DNA of 64,000 nucleotides from Oligoflexia bacterium (GTDB taxonomy: Bacteria; Bdellovibrionota_B; Oligoflexia; Oligoflexales; JAGOVF01), in the NCBI GenBank assembly GCA_030432875.1, contig JAUILP010000001.1:103086-167085 (forward strand), in the 5' to 3' direction. The position numbers and the translations under genes were made by a program. A model generated the notes under the pieces. It had not been told where the DNA came from. It searched no databases and worked only from the letters and a program-made list of their open reading frames with translations. Shown piece by piece: positions 37,253 through 45,863 of this stretch. Position 1 is the stretch's first letter; each line of letters starts with the position of its first letter.

Positions 37253-37949
37253 GTGAAATCTCGAGTGTTGAATTTGTGTAATCATCTTGGCAGACGCCGT
37301 ACCATTTCCCCTGGGTCTGCTCAATAAAATCTATAATTACGTCACTAGCCGAAGCAAAAGGGGGGCAGTTAACGTCGGTATGAGCAACAAAGCCGTAGGC
37401 ACGCACATCTTTGCCAATTCTGTATTGATAAAACTCAAGCAATTTTATCAAGCTTGCCGCAGTAGTTTGAGAATCGGTATATTCATCTTCATCGGTAATA
37501 TATATTATCGCCATTTTCGATGCTTCACAATTGCCTGAAGAAGGTTTGCAAAGTTTTTCATCTAACATATCATCCAGAAGCATTTGCGTTTTTTTTAGGC
37601 CTCTTTCATAGGCGTCTCCGACTTTATTTTGTAGGACATTTTGTTCAAATGAGGTGTCATAATTAGAGGAAGCCGCTGAAATTCGTGGGCTAGATAGATC
37701 TTTGGTATCTGTCGTAATAAAGGTGATGTGCCAATCACTTTTGCCAATGTAAGCCAGTAGCGGATGGAGCTGCGAAGCCATGTTTAGTTGCCACTTACCC
37801 ATCGAATAGGAATTATCCACTACTATAACGATTTCAAGGCTATTACGGGGCAGAAGATTTTCGATTCCTGTTTGGCTCATAGCTAGATTGAAAGTCGCAA
37901 GAGGCAAAAAACCGCATAAAGTTAACTGTGCTAATAATCGACGGGACAT
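37224..37949 (-). CDS. Exported von Willebrand factor A-domain protein
   Basis: About 241 residues from ATG 37949, with AAAGG 8 nt upstream. The N-terminus MSRRLLAQLTLCGFLPLAT fits a signal peptide, with a twin Arg that could also be a Tat signal. The vWA domain begins IVIVVDNSYSMGKW, giving an intact MIDAS DxSxS. Further metal-site elements are the Thr region (ITFITTDTKD) and IIYITDEDEYTDS. vWA domains bind proteins through the metal ion. It is the first gene of the operon whose promoter carries TTGACA and TATAAC. Confidence 0.85.
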   Translation of the reverse strand: MSRRLLAQLTLCGFLPLATFNLAMSQTGIENLLPRNSLEIVIVVDNSYSMGKWQLNMASQLHPLLAYIGKSDWHITFITTDTKDLSSPRISAASSNYDTSFEQNVLQNKVGDAYERGLKKTQMLLDDMLDEKLCKPSSGNCEASKMAIIYITDEDEYTDSQTTAASLIKLLEFYQYRIGKDVRAYGFVAHTDVNCPPFASASDVIIDFIEQTQGKWYGVCQDDYTNSTLEISRDLKKMLAL

Positions 37950-37974
37950 TGTAGTGACCTTTCTTCTTTGGGGG

Positions 37975-38004
37975 GTTATATCCAATATTCGCAGGATATG
38001 TCAA
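37975..38004 (-). promoter_or_regulatory. Sigma70-like promoter of the vWA operon
   Basis: On the minus strand TTGACA (38004-37999) is followed by an 18-bp spacer and TATAAC (37980-37975). A start near 37968 would give a 19-nt leader before the ATG at 37949. Confidence 0.6.
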
Positions 38005-38068
38005 GACGAAAGAAAAATATAGATCTGGCATGAAAATTGTTAACGACTTGATTAACATTTTTGTAAAC
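37996..38068 (-). promoter_or_regulatory. Shared upstream control region of the vWA operon, with operator-like near-palindrome
   Basis: On the minus strand the segment opens with GTTTACAAAAATGTTAAT (38068-38051), identical at 17 of 18 positions to the copy at 33633. Similarity continues for about 73 bp to the -35. The operator lies about 47 bp upstream of the -35, the same distance as in the other copy. Confidence 0.6.
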
Positions 38069-38184
38069 AAAAATTACTATTTTACAGCGCTTTGGGTTGA
38101 GAAAAACAGTGGCAAAAAAATTAAAATTATCTCTCTCAATGCGAACCCCTGAATCGCGATGTGTTTTCCCAAGGGCAACATCTC

Positions 38185-38988
38185 CTAGCAAATAAAATCA
38201 GGTGTGTTGCTTAAGTCAACATCTTCTATCGCATAAAAACCAGGTTTTTGCTGTATAAGCCAAGAGCATAAGGTCAGGGCCCCGCGGGCAAAGAGTGTGC
38301 GAGAATAGGCGCGGTGCGTAATAATGATTTCTTCTTCTTCTCCCATCAGGCGTAACGTATGCTCTCCAAAAACACCCCCCCCACGGAGGGCGTGCATGGG
38401 TTTTTGAGGGACCGGGATCTTTTTCTTTTCGCCAGCTTTAACTAAGGCCTCTTGTAAAATAAGAGCTGTTCCACTGGGGGCATCTTTTTTTAGTCTGTGA
38501 TGTGTTTCGATGATTTCGTAATCAAAACCCTGTTTTATGAGGGCTAAGGCTAAAGGAATGCCAAGACTTAGCATGAGAGAAATTCCTTGTGAAGTATTTG
38601 CTGCTACCAAAACTCGGTGATTTTCCTTGGCGCTAAAATCACGCCAGGCTTTTATGGCGCTTTTGTCTAAGCCAGTTGTTGCGATGAGAATTGTTTTTTC
38701 TTCTATTGAGCGAGAAGCCAGAGCTGACAACAGTTGGGCGTTGCCGACTGGCAAACTCACGTCAATAATGATCTCAGATTCAAGTAATTTTTCGCCAAAA
38801 GCAATTTCATTGAAGGGCGTTTTTTCAGCCAGATGTTCCTTGCCGGTAAATAAAAACCGAGAAGAGTTTCCGCCGAGCACAGAAATTTTTGATGTCCAGG
38901 CTGGGTCTTTAAGGAGCTCCACGATATTTTGGCCTAAACGCCCAGTAAAGCCACTTATCCAGAGTTTTTGGGGTTTTGTATTTTTCAT
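38185..38988 (-). CDS. dapB: 4-hydroxy-tetrahydrodipicolinate reductase
   Basis: The 267-residue enzyme reduces the DapA product with NAD(P)H in lysine and diaminopimelate synthesis. The nucleotide-binding region is WISGFTGRLGQNIVE, followed by IIDVSLPV. The catalytic segment ETHHRLKKDAPSGTAL holds the His pair, the Lys and the substrate loop, all intact. RGGGVFGEHTLRLMG and ITHRAYSRTLFARGAL are family features. It follows dapA after 32 bp and ends the lysine block. Diaminopimelate also feeds the murein made and recycled by ddl, ldcA and mpl nearby. Confidence 0.95.
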   Translation of the reverse strand: MKNTKPQKLWISGFTGRLGQNIVELLKDPAWTSKISVLGGNSSRFLFTGKEHLAEKTPFNEIAFGEKLLESEIIIDVSLPVGNAQLLSALASRSIEEKTILIATTGLDKSAIKAWRDFSAKENHRVLVAANTSQGISLMLSLGIPLALALIKQGFDYEIIETHHRLKKDAPSGTALILQEALVKAGEKKKIPVPQKPMHALRGGGVFGEHTLRLMGEEEEIIITHRAYSRTLFARGALTLCSWLIQQKPGFYAIEDVDLSNTPDFIC

Positions 38989-39020
38989 AATCGGAACTCA
39001 TTTATCTCATTTTAGAAACA

Positions 39021-39983
39021 TTAAACATTGGAGGAAATTTCAGTATCGTCGCTAAAATTATGCCTGGAACTTCTTTGCTGCATGGCCGTAACTTTCAAAA
39101 GTTCCTCAGTGTCTTGCAAAATTTTTAAGAGCTTTGGGGCTGACTCAGCAGAAACCTGGCATAATGGAAGCCTAAGATTGGCCTCACATAGCTTTAGTAA
39201 TGACAGTAAAAACTTAATGGGTCCCGGATTAGACTCGATAAACATCGCCTCAGCCATGGGCAGAAGTGTTTGGTGATATTTTTGTACAACGTCAATATTC
39301 TGAGAGCACCAAGCCTTATGGGCAGAGACATATTCGCCAGGATAAAAATTCGATAAGACACTGATAAGTCCATGGCAGCCTGCAATTAGGCTAGGAAAAT
39401 ATAGGAGATCATCACCTGACAAGATTTGTGCTTTGGTTAATCGAGTTAAGTGAGAAATATAATTTACTTCCCCACTCGCTTCCTTTATCGCCTCAAGGCC
39501 GAGCTCATTAATGATTTGAGCCAAATCGTGTACAGGAAGTTTTTGGCCGGTTCGTGACGGAACATGATAAAGACAAATAGGGACGGAAACTGCTTTTTTG
39601 ATACTTTCAAAATGTTTTAAATGTCCTTCCTTACTGGGTTTATTGTAAGGGGGGGTGACGATTAAGAGAGAATCCGCTCCTGCATCACAAGATAATTTAG
39701 AAAGCTCAATTGATTGCTGGGTATTGCTTGACCCGCTACCAGCCATAATGGCCATCGTGCTTCCCACTAAAGCACGGGCTTTTTTAATGAGGCTTAGTTT
39801 TTCTTGGACGCTGAGTGTTGGCGATTCTCCGGTCGTGCCTGCTATAACGATGCCATCGATTCCGGCATCGCGCTGCCGGAGCACTAGCCGTTCAAAGGCA
39901 GGCATATCAAGGGAAAAATCCTCATTAAAGGGGGTGACAATCGCGGTCCAAATTCCTTGAATTTTTGCTGCGTGATGTTTCAT
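39021..39983 (-). CDS. dapA: 4-hydroxy-tetrahydrodipicolinate synthase
   Basis: The 320-residue aldolase condenses pyruvate with aspartate semialdehyde. The sequence has GIWTAIVTPFN, GTTGESPTLSVQE (substrate pocket), YNKPSKEGHLKHFE and LYHVPSRTGQKL, with the catalytic Tyr in LYHVPSRT. The Schiff-base Lys is in LEAIKEASGEV. AGGA 7 nt upstream of the ATG. About 25 C-terminal residues (MQQRSSRHNFSDDTEISSNV) extend beyond the usual end and are polar and unstructured-looking. It is cotranscribed with dapB. Confidence 0.95.
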   Translation of the reverse strand: MKHHAAKIQGIWTAIVTPFNEDFSLDMPAFERLVLRQRDAGIDGIVIAGTTGESPTLSVQEKLSLIKKARALVGSTMAIMAGSGSSNTQQSIELSKLSCDAGADSLLIVTPPYNKPSKEGHLKHFESIKKAVSVPICLYHVPSRTGQKLPVHDLAQIINELGLEAIKEASGEVNYISHLTRLTKAQILSGDDLLYFPSLIAGCHGLISVLSNFYPGEYVSAHKAWCSQNIDVVQKYHQTLLPMAEAMFIESNPGPIKFLLSLLKLCEANLRLPLCQVSAESAPKLLKILQDTEELLKVTAMQQRSSRHNFSDDTEISSNV

Positions 39984-40148
39984 TAAAAAATCCTAATCAA
40001 GCGATGGTATTTTATTAAAATTAAATGCTAACAGTTAGAAATTCGTGTCTTTAGTGACTTAAAAACAAACGCACATCCATTTAAAAATTAATACTTGTCT
40101 GTCAGTTTCACGTTTTTTACATCTATTATTTATCTTCGATTGCATATG

Positions 40149-40367
40149 TTAAGCGGTTTTAGGGGCGTCGGGAAGCTTTTTTTCTGGAGTAGCAGGAATT
40201 TCCCTCTCAGGGCGTGGTATCCAATCTGGTTCTTCAAAGGGCAAATAAGGGCGAAGTTCGGGGTGCTTACTAAAGGGAGCTGTTTTGAGGCCACAGCTTG
40301 CAAGGCATAGGAGACCTATACTGGATAGGATAAAGGCTAGCTGTTTGGAACAAAAAAATTTATGCAT
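40149..40367 (-). CDS. LptM/LppL-like small lipoprotein
   Basis: About 72 residues from ATG 40367 (the track extends 9 more). The lipobox is LLCLASCGLK, and the mature start CGLKTAPFSKHPELRP is close to the CGxKGPL pattern of LptM (YifL/LppL), a small lipoprotein that assists LptD oxidation in Enterobacteria. Its position next to dap genes and an argH-like gene matches the common argH-lppL-lysA-dapF arrangement. The rest is Pro/Glu-rich. The function is inferred from these features. Confidence 0.6.
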   Translation of the reverse strand: MHKFFCSKQLAFILSSIGLLCLASCGLKTAPFSKHPELRPYLPFEEPDWIPRPEREIPATPEKKLPDAPKTA

Positions 40368-40579
40368 AAACATAAAAAACCGAAGGGTAAACACTTTGAA
40401 ACATTATTTTGTGGGCAATTCGTCGCCCTAAAAACCCTGTCATATACCGGCTAATCATAGAAGTCCCGTGCGCACCTAAAATATAACACCCGCTCAGTCG
40501 TTACAAAAAGGCAACATTCTGCTGATGTCAATTTTCCTGGCTTTATGACAAACAAGGACAACGGTATCCTGTCATAAAT

Positions 40580-41836
40580 TTAGGGTTTTGGATAGGCCTG
40601 CGCAAATTTATCCATAAGTTTTTTAATGATTTCTAGGTTCTTGGCTTTCTTCGAAGTATATAAGGCGTTAATGGTATCGACTTTACCATAATCTGATAAT
40701 GTTCTTAGGCTTTCTGCACTAAGATGAGGGCTGATTTTGACAAGCTCTCCCGAAATAAGAGCATCTGGGGTGATGTTATTGACCTGGCAATAATTTTCAA
40801 CCGCGTTTGCCGCATGCTGCGCTTTTTTTATACTGATTTGTTTATTAAACATCTGCATTGCGACTCGTCTTTTTAAAGATTCGGGAAGTTTATTTTGTGG
40901 CGAGGGCTGTTTAAACTGACTAAATTGTCGGCACAAGGATTTCATATTTTCTTTTATATGAGTCGTGACATCGATGAGGGTAAATAAAATGATATTGTAG
41001 TGTAGACGCTTTTGCTCCAAGGCATTTAGATCGCGACTAAACATATCCCGAACACCAATGAGTCTATGAACCTCGCTGTGGGCAAGCTGCAATAGTACTT
41101 CTATTTCTGCTAAGTGCTGTGGCGTAGCGGTGAGGTTGCGACCGATCTGGTGGAGCATTTCAGCCAGTGATTCGCCAAGAATTGTGAAAACAGAAAAAAT
41201 ATCTAGTCGGCTTAACGTGGCGCGTTCATTTGCTTCTTCAAGGCTAACTAATTGAGAAAATCCCAGCGACCGGGAAACTTCCTTATCAAATATTTCATCG
41301 TCTTCAGAGTGTATGACCATTTGATGCCAGGTAAAACATTCGGTATTTTTAGCGCATTCTTCCAGGCGGTCATGAAGAGCAGCAAGCCCTTGGGCTTTAC
41401 CGAGTAAAAAATCAGAAAGTAGGGTGCGGTTCTCACAGGACTCATTGTGATAAATATAAAAAAACCTGTTGAAGTGCAGACGCGAAGTTTCTAGTAGAGA
41501 TGCGCTCATCTCAGCAAATACCGCGGCAAGTTCTCTAATCAAGGGTCTTAAGCTATAGCAGGTCATATTATTGTGTAAGCCCAGGGAACCGTATCTGGTT
41601 TGAAGTAAGGCAATGAGATCATTTTGCTTTTCAAGTAGGTAGTGGCTTAAAAAGGTTGGAGACCGAGCATTCATAAGGTTGAAGGAGTTTAATTCTAGGC
41701 GCAAGTCATCGCTATTTTTTTGGGTAATTTGCCCTGTAGACATCAAGTGATCTGCAAAAGCGAGTAGCATTTCACTCGTTTTTTGGTTGTCATATTTAAT
41801 GAGATTTTCGTACGAATGGGCATTTGAAAAAAGCAT
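40580..41836 (-). CDS. Argininosuccinate-lyase-like protein without catalytic motifs
   Basis: The 418-residue protein follows the argininosuccinate lyase fold along most of its length. EIFDKEVSRSLGF and LAEMLHQIGRNL match the ArgH central helices. The C-terminal KKAQHAANAVENYCQ, LKK-type and NALYTSKKAKNLEI segments match the ArgH tail. The three signature sites are gone: LHNNMTCYSLRP where ArgH has LHTGRSRNDQ, no GYTHLQ-like segment, and LLQLAHSEVHRL instead of the GSSxMPQKKNP loop with the catalytic Ser. It sits upstream of an LppL-like gene and dapA, the position normally taken by argH. It is probably a catalytically dead derivative with a new role. Confidence 0.6.
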   Translation of the reverse strand: MLFSNAHSYENLIKYDNQKTSEMLLAFADHLMSTGQITQKNSDDLRLELNSFNLMNARSPTFLSHYLLEKQNDLIALLQTRYGSLGLHNNMTCYSLRPLIRELAAVFAEMSASLLETSRLHFNRFFYIYHNESCENRTLLSDFLLGKAQGLAALHDRLEECAKNTECFTWHQMVIHSEDDEIFDKEVSRSLGFSQLVSLEEANERATLSRLDIFSVFTILGESLAEMLHQIGRNLTATPQHLAEIEVLLQLAHSEVHRLIGVRDMFSRDLNALEQKRLHYNIILFTLIDVTTHIKENMKSLCRQFSQFKQPSPQNKLPESLKRRVAMQMFNKQISIKKAQHAANAVENYCQVNNITPDALISGELVKISPHLSAESLRTLSDYGKVDTINALYTSKKAKNLEIIKKLMDKFAQAYPKP

Positions 41837-42130
41837 ATTTCTTCCTAACGTTTAGAAATGATCCTATGTCTGGAATGCATAGTGCACAGTGACAGATAAC
41901 CCGGTTCAAAGAGCCGATTGACTTTTTCGCAACTGGGCTCGGTTATAATCCCTTGGCCTTAAAGACTAGCCAAGAATTATAAAATCAGCTTCATAATGCT
42001 ACCCATCGATACTGTGCCCGTTTTACCTTTAGCTTCTATTTTAACGCATGCCAATACAAAAAGCCAAAAACCCCTTAGTGAAAAGCGGCAGCTCATCGGG
42101 GCAACGTTTTAGGAGACAGTTGATCTTAGT

Positions 42131-43252
42131 CTAGTTGCTTTTAGTCAGCAGTTTTTCCGTGGCATCCATAACCTCTTCGACACTCACTTGGCGGAAGCAT
42201 TTAAGAGGCTTATCGCAAGATTTTTGCCAGCAGGGAGAGCAGGCGACTTTTGCTAAAATTTTAATGCCATTGTCATATAAATCAACTTCTTGGGCACAGC
42301 TTACGCCAAACCAGGCAATCACCGGCTTTTTTAAGGCAATGGCAATATGCATTCCCAAAGAACATCCAGAAAACACGAGGTCTGCCGCAGCTATCCATTG
42401 CACCCCTGAGCGCAGTCCTTGATCTGTTGGGGTATTGATAACGCCATCATCATCGAGAAAGGCAGATTTAATTTCGTTTTGCCTTTGCTGATCTTCTTTG
42501 CCTCCAAGTAAGGCCACGCAGTGGTTCGGGAATTTCGCGCGCCATGCTGAGACTAGGTTGATGGCATCAGGCACTTCAAGTTTTTTGTAAGGAAATAAAA
42601 CGGAACAGCCGGTATTATATCCAATTATTCCTTGAGTATTACCAATAAGCGCTTTTCTACGCGACTCTACCTCCTCTTTCTCTGAGGGGGTGAGTTCCAA
42701 AATATATGGGTCCCTCTGCCAAGTTAGGGACATGGATTCCGTAATTTGTTGGGTCTCTGGTTTTTGATTTTGAAAAAACTTCATGTCATTGTTTAGGCCC
42801 AACTCATATTGGTAGTCAGCTTCTGGATTGAGTGGCTTTATTACGCCCGTTGGCGTTAGTCCAAACCCAAATTTTTTAGAAGCCTTGCAGGTCTCAGCCA
42901 AAGCCCCCGCGGCCAGGGACTTATCAACAGCATAAAGGAGATCAAACTCGAGATATTGCAGTGTGGCAACCTCTTCACTAGAATAGAGGATTAAGCGGTC
43001 AATAAGGGGGTTGTTTATTAGTAAAGCTTTGGTACTTGGCATGGTGACCCATGTAATGTGGCTCTGAGGGTATTTTCTTTTTAAGGCGGGTAAAAGACAG
43101 GTACTTCGGAGGACGGCTCCCATGGCTTCTAGGCTAATAATTAAAATGCGCTCTTTTACCGGGTCATGGTGGGGGCAGCTAAGGCAGCTTGGGAGTTTAT
43201 AGCGGCAGGGTTTATAACCCGTAAACAAGCGGCAATCAAACTTATACTTCAT
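42131..43252 (-). CDS. Glycosyltransferase family 9 protein with N-terminal Cys cluster
   Basis: The 373-residue protein has the GT9 (heptosyltransferase) layout: ILIISLEAMGAVLRSTCLLPALKRKYP at the first Rossmann domain and VFSGCSLGMHIAIALKKPVIAWFG at the sugar-nucleotide domain. It is preceded by a Cys-rich segment (CRLFTGYKPC...CLSCPHHDP) typical of a GT9 subgroup, and ends with another Cys set (CSPCWQKSC...CF). A metal or Fe-S cluster is possible but unproven. It probably builds LPS core or another surface glycan. It stands alone and is divergent to ldcA, 60 bp apart. Confidence 0.82.
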   Translation of the reverse strand: MKYKFDCRLFTGYKPCRYKLPSCLSCPHHDPVKERILIISLEAMGAVLRSTCLLPALKRKYPQSHITWVTMPSTKALLINNPLIDRLILYSSEEVATLQYLEFDLLYAVDKSLAAGALAETCKASKKFGFGLTPTGVIKPLNPEADYQYELGLNNDMKFFQNQKPETQQITESMSLTWQRDPYILELTPSEKEEVESRRKALIGNTQGIIGYNTGCSVLFPYKKLEVPDAINLVSAWRAKFPNHCVALLGGKEDQQRQNEIKSAFLDDDGVINTPTDQGLRSGVQWIAAADLVFSGCSLGMHIAIALKKPVIAWFGVSCAQEVDLYDNGIKILAKVACSPCWQKSCDKPLKCFRQVSVEEVMDATEKLLTKSN

Positions 43253-43312
43253 ACATTTTCTCTAAATAAGGTAAGATATCAAAACAACGAAACCATCAGT
43301 CCTGAGAAGAAT

Positions 43313-44233
43313 ATGTCTTCAACATTAGCGATCCTGTTCCCCGGAAGTCAAGAGTGTAGCTATGATTTTGCAATAATCCAGCATTTTGTGCAAAAGCAAG
43401 GTATTGATCTTATTCAATTCGCACCAAGTCCGCCTGTAAAAAATCTTGATTTATGTCAAACGATTCCTGTGTCTCAGCGCTTAAATTACTTACTTGAGGC
43501 GCTTTTTTACACGGATGTATCAATGGTATGGTCTGGTCGCGGGGGATATGGCGTGAGCGATTTATTGCCCATGATCCCGTGGGCTAAGTTAAAAAAAATA
43601 CCCCCTAAGAAAATTATCGGGTTTTCTGATATCAGCGCCCTACATTCGGCTTTTTACGCAAAACTAGGTTGGCCTGGAATCCATGGGCCAATGGCCTTTA
43701 CGCCTTACTGGGACAAAAGTAGCCTAAAGTCAAAAAAAGATTTTTTAAAATATCTAACAGGCTTTTATGATCAGATAAGCCTTCCTCTGCAGTATATTCA
43801 GGGTGGACAACGCAAAATTTTCCCTAAAAAAAAAATGAAGGGAAACTTATTTGGTGGTTGTTTCAGCGTCTTGACTAATTTAATTGGGACCCCCTATTTT
43901 CCCAAATCCTTGGCAGGGAATATTCTCTTTTTTGAAGATATAGGAGAATCGCCACCCCGCATATTGAGGTATCTCAATCAGTGGTGCCAGGCGGGGGTGT
44001 TTAAAGGCGTGTCAGCAGTTATTTTGGGGCGCTTTGTTGGTTTAACCCAGGATCACGAACAAAACGCAAAAATGGAAAAATCTTTGATTTCTGAAATTGC
44101 TTTGCGGTTATTTCCTCTCCCAGTTTTTAGATCAAAACAGTTCGGCCATATGGCATCACAAAAATTTATTCCGATAGGTCAAGAGGGTGTTATAGATTTT
44201 GAAAAAACATTTCAGCTAACTTTTAAGGGATAA
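43313..44233 (+). CDS. ldcA: LD-carboxypeptidase (peptidase S66)
   Basis: About 306 residues from ATG 43313, the usual family length; the track ORF runs back into the GT9 gene. The enzyme trims the terminal D-Ala from murein tetrapeptides. Motifs are WSGRGGYGVSDLLP, IIGFSDISALHSAF with the nucleophilic Ser, FEDIGESPPRI with the catalytic Glu, and FGHMASQ with the His. It acts in the cytoplasm on recycled anhydromuropeptides. mpl follows in the same direction after 56 bp, so its tripeptide product can be reused directly. Confidence 0.9.
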   Translation: MSSTLAILFPGSQECSYDFAIIQHFVQKQGIDLIQFAPSPPVKNLDLCQTIPVSQRLNYLLEALFYTDVSMVWSGRGGYGVSDLLPMIPWAKLKKIPPKKIIGFSDISALHSAFYAKLGWPGIHGPMAFTPYWDKSSLKSKKDFLKYLTGFYDQISLPLQYIQGGQRKIFPKKKMKGNLFGGCFSVLTNLIGTPYFPKSLAGNILFFEDIGESPPRILRYLNQWCQAGVFKGVSAVILGRFVGLTQDHEQNAKMEKSLISEIALRLFPLPVFRSKQFGHMASQKFIPIGQEGVIDFEKTFQLTFKG

Positions 44234-44289
44234 TCAGCTACAATTGTCAGCGAAAGCATTCGTAAAATTATAGGCTAAAAGGGATTTTT

Positions 44290-45738
44290 ATGACGGTAAA
44301 AAAACGCTTGTTTTTTTCTGGTATAGCGGGAACAGGAATGGGTTCAGTTGCAGGTCTTTTTCAGGCCCTGGGTTATTTTGTCGCGGGTAGCGATAACGCA
44401 ATTTATCCACCAATGTCGACTATGCTTGAAAAGCTGGGGATCAGAGTTTTTAGCCCCTACTCTGAAAAAAATATAGATGAATTTAAGCCTGATTTAGTGA
44501 TAGTGGGCAACGCGCTTTCGCGAGGGCATCCGGAGGCTGATTATGTCATGCGCAAACAAATACCCTTTACGAGTTTCCCAGCTTTATTGGGCGAAGAAAT
44601 ATTGAGTAAAAAAGAAACAATCGTTGTCAGCGGTACGCACGGTAAAACAACAACGACAGCCTTGATTTGTCATTTGCTTGAAGGTCTTGGTCTAAACCCA
44701 TCCTATCTTATAGGCGGAGTGCCCAAAGATAAGGAACATAGTTTTCATGTGGGTGATGGCCCCCTGTTTGCTATTGAGGGAGATGAATACGATACGGCCT
44801 TTTTTGATAAAGGGCCAAAATTTTTGCATTACCGGCCTAAGTACTTAATCGTCAATAACATTGAGTATGATCACGCTGATATATATGCCAATATCGAAGA
44901 AATATATACACAGTTTATTAAGCTAATGCGCTTGGTAGATGAGCCAAAAAATATCATTGCCAATATAGATAATCCAGGCGTCAGGGAAGTTCTGACGCGT
45001 ATGGACTATTGGGACAAAGTGACAAGCGTTGCAACTTTAGGCGAACAGGGAGCTGCGACATTCACATTCAAAAGGCGTTTGGATACTGATGCTGATGAGC
45101 GGTGGAGCGGTACTATCCATCACGAAAATCATGGTTCAGCTGCACTCAATTTGTCCATCCCTGGAGAGCACAATTTAGCTAACGCTGCCATGGCCTATTC
45201 GTTGCTCATGAGGTTGAAAGAAGCGGGAAGCCTTAACATTAGCAAAGAAGCAGATCATAAATTGGGGGATCTATTTAAGAGCTTTGCCGGCGTAAAAAGG
45301 CGGATTGAGTTGGTTGCAAAAAATTCTGGAATTTTTATCTATGAGGATTTTGCTCATCACCCGACGGCAGTTGCCGAGGGGCTTAAGTCCCTTAGATTTG
45401 CTCACCCACAAAAACGGTTGCTGGTCGCTTTTGAACCCAAAAATGCGACGAGCCGACGAAATGTTTTTACGCATGAGCTGGCAAAAAGCTTGGGTTTGGC
45501 AGATGGCATATATATTGGAGCATGTCCTCTTGATTTGCGTATTCCAGAAGAGCAGAGAATGGACACCAAAGTTCTCGGCGATTTAATCGGATCTAAAGCA
45601 AAAATATTTGACGACAACCAACATTTGTGGAACTCTTTAAGGCTGGATATCAAAAAAGAGGATATAATTGTGTTCATGTCGTCCTCAAGTTTTGATGGAA
45701 TGCAAAAAAATGCAGCTGAGTATATTCAGGCCCTTTAA
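44290..45738 (+). CDS. mpl: UDP-MurNAc:L-Ala-gamma-D-Glu-meso-DAP ligase Mpl
   Basis: The 482-residue Mur-type ligase attaches recycled tripeptide to UDP-MurNAc. The sequence opens FSGIAGTGMGSVAGLFQALG. The ATP loop is VVSGTHGKTTTTALI. Also visible are VNNIEYDHADIY, IPGEHNLANAAMAY and FAHHPTAVAEGL. The EGDEYDTAFFDKGPKF segment separates Mpl from MurC. Together with ldcA it forms the recycling route for murein, and dapA/dapB supply the DAP for new synthesis. Confidence 0.94.
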   Translation: MTVKKRLFFSGIAGTGMGSVAGLFQALGYFVAGSDNAIYPPMSTMLEKLGIRVFSPYSEKNIDEFKPDLVIVGNALSRGHPEADYVMRKQIPFTSFPALLGEEILSKKETIVVSGTHGKTTTTALICHLLEGLGLNPSYLIGGVPKDKEHSFHVGDGPLFAIEGDEYDTAFFDKGPKFLHYRPKYLIVNNIEYDHADIYANIEEIYTQFIKLMRLVDEPKNIIANIDNPGVREVLTRMDYWDKVTSVATLGEQGAATFTFKRRLDTDADERWSGTIHHENHGSAALNLSIPGEHNLANAAMAYSLLMRLKEAGSLNISKEADHKLGDLFKSFAGVKRRIELVAKNSGIFIYEDFAHHPTAVAEGLKSLRFAHPQKRLLVAFEPKNATSRRNVFTHELAKSLGLADGIYIGACPLDLRIPEEQRMDTKVLGDLIGSKAKIFDDNQHLWNSLRLDIKKEDIIVFMSSSSFDGMQKNAAEYIQAL

Positions 45739-45863
45739 CGAATTCTCATTGGGCGTTAATTAAATTTGTTGCTTTTTTTAAAATTTCCTTTTATCGTCAC
45801 GAGTCATACGTATATTTGTTTTTTAGTTTCTACTTTATATGGATAAACAAAGGAGTGAGTTTT

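Noticed and set aside
41900-41945. TTGACT and TATAAT in the region before the ArgH-like gene
   Set aside because: Spacing is 20 bp and the plus-strand direction leads to no gene; likely chance.
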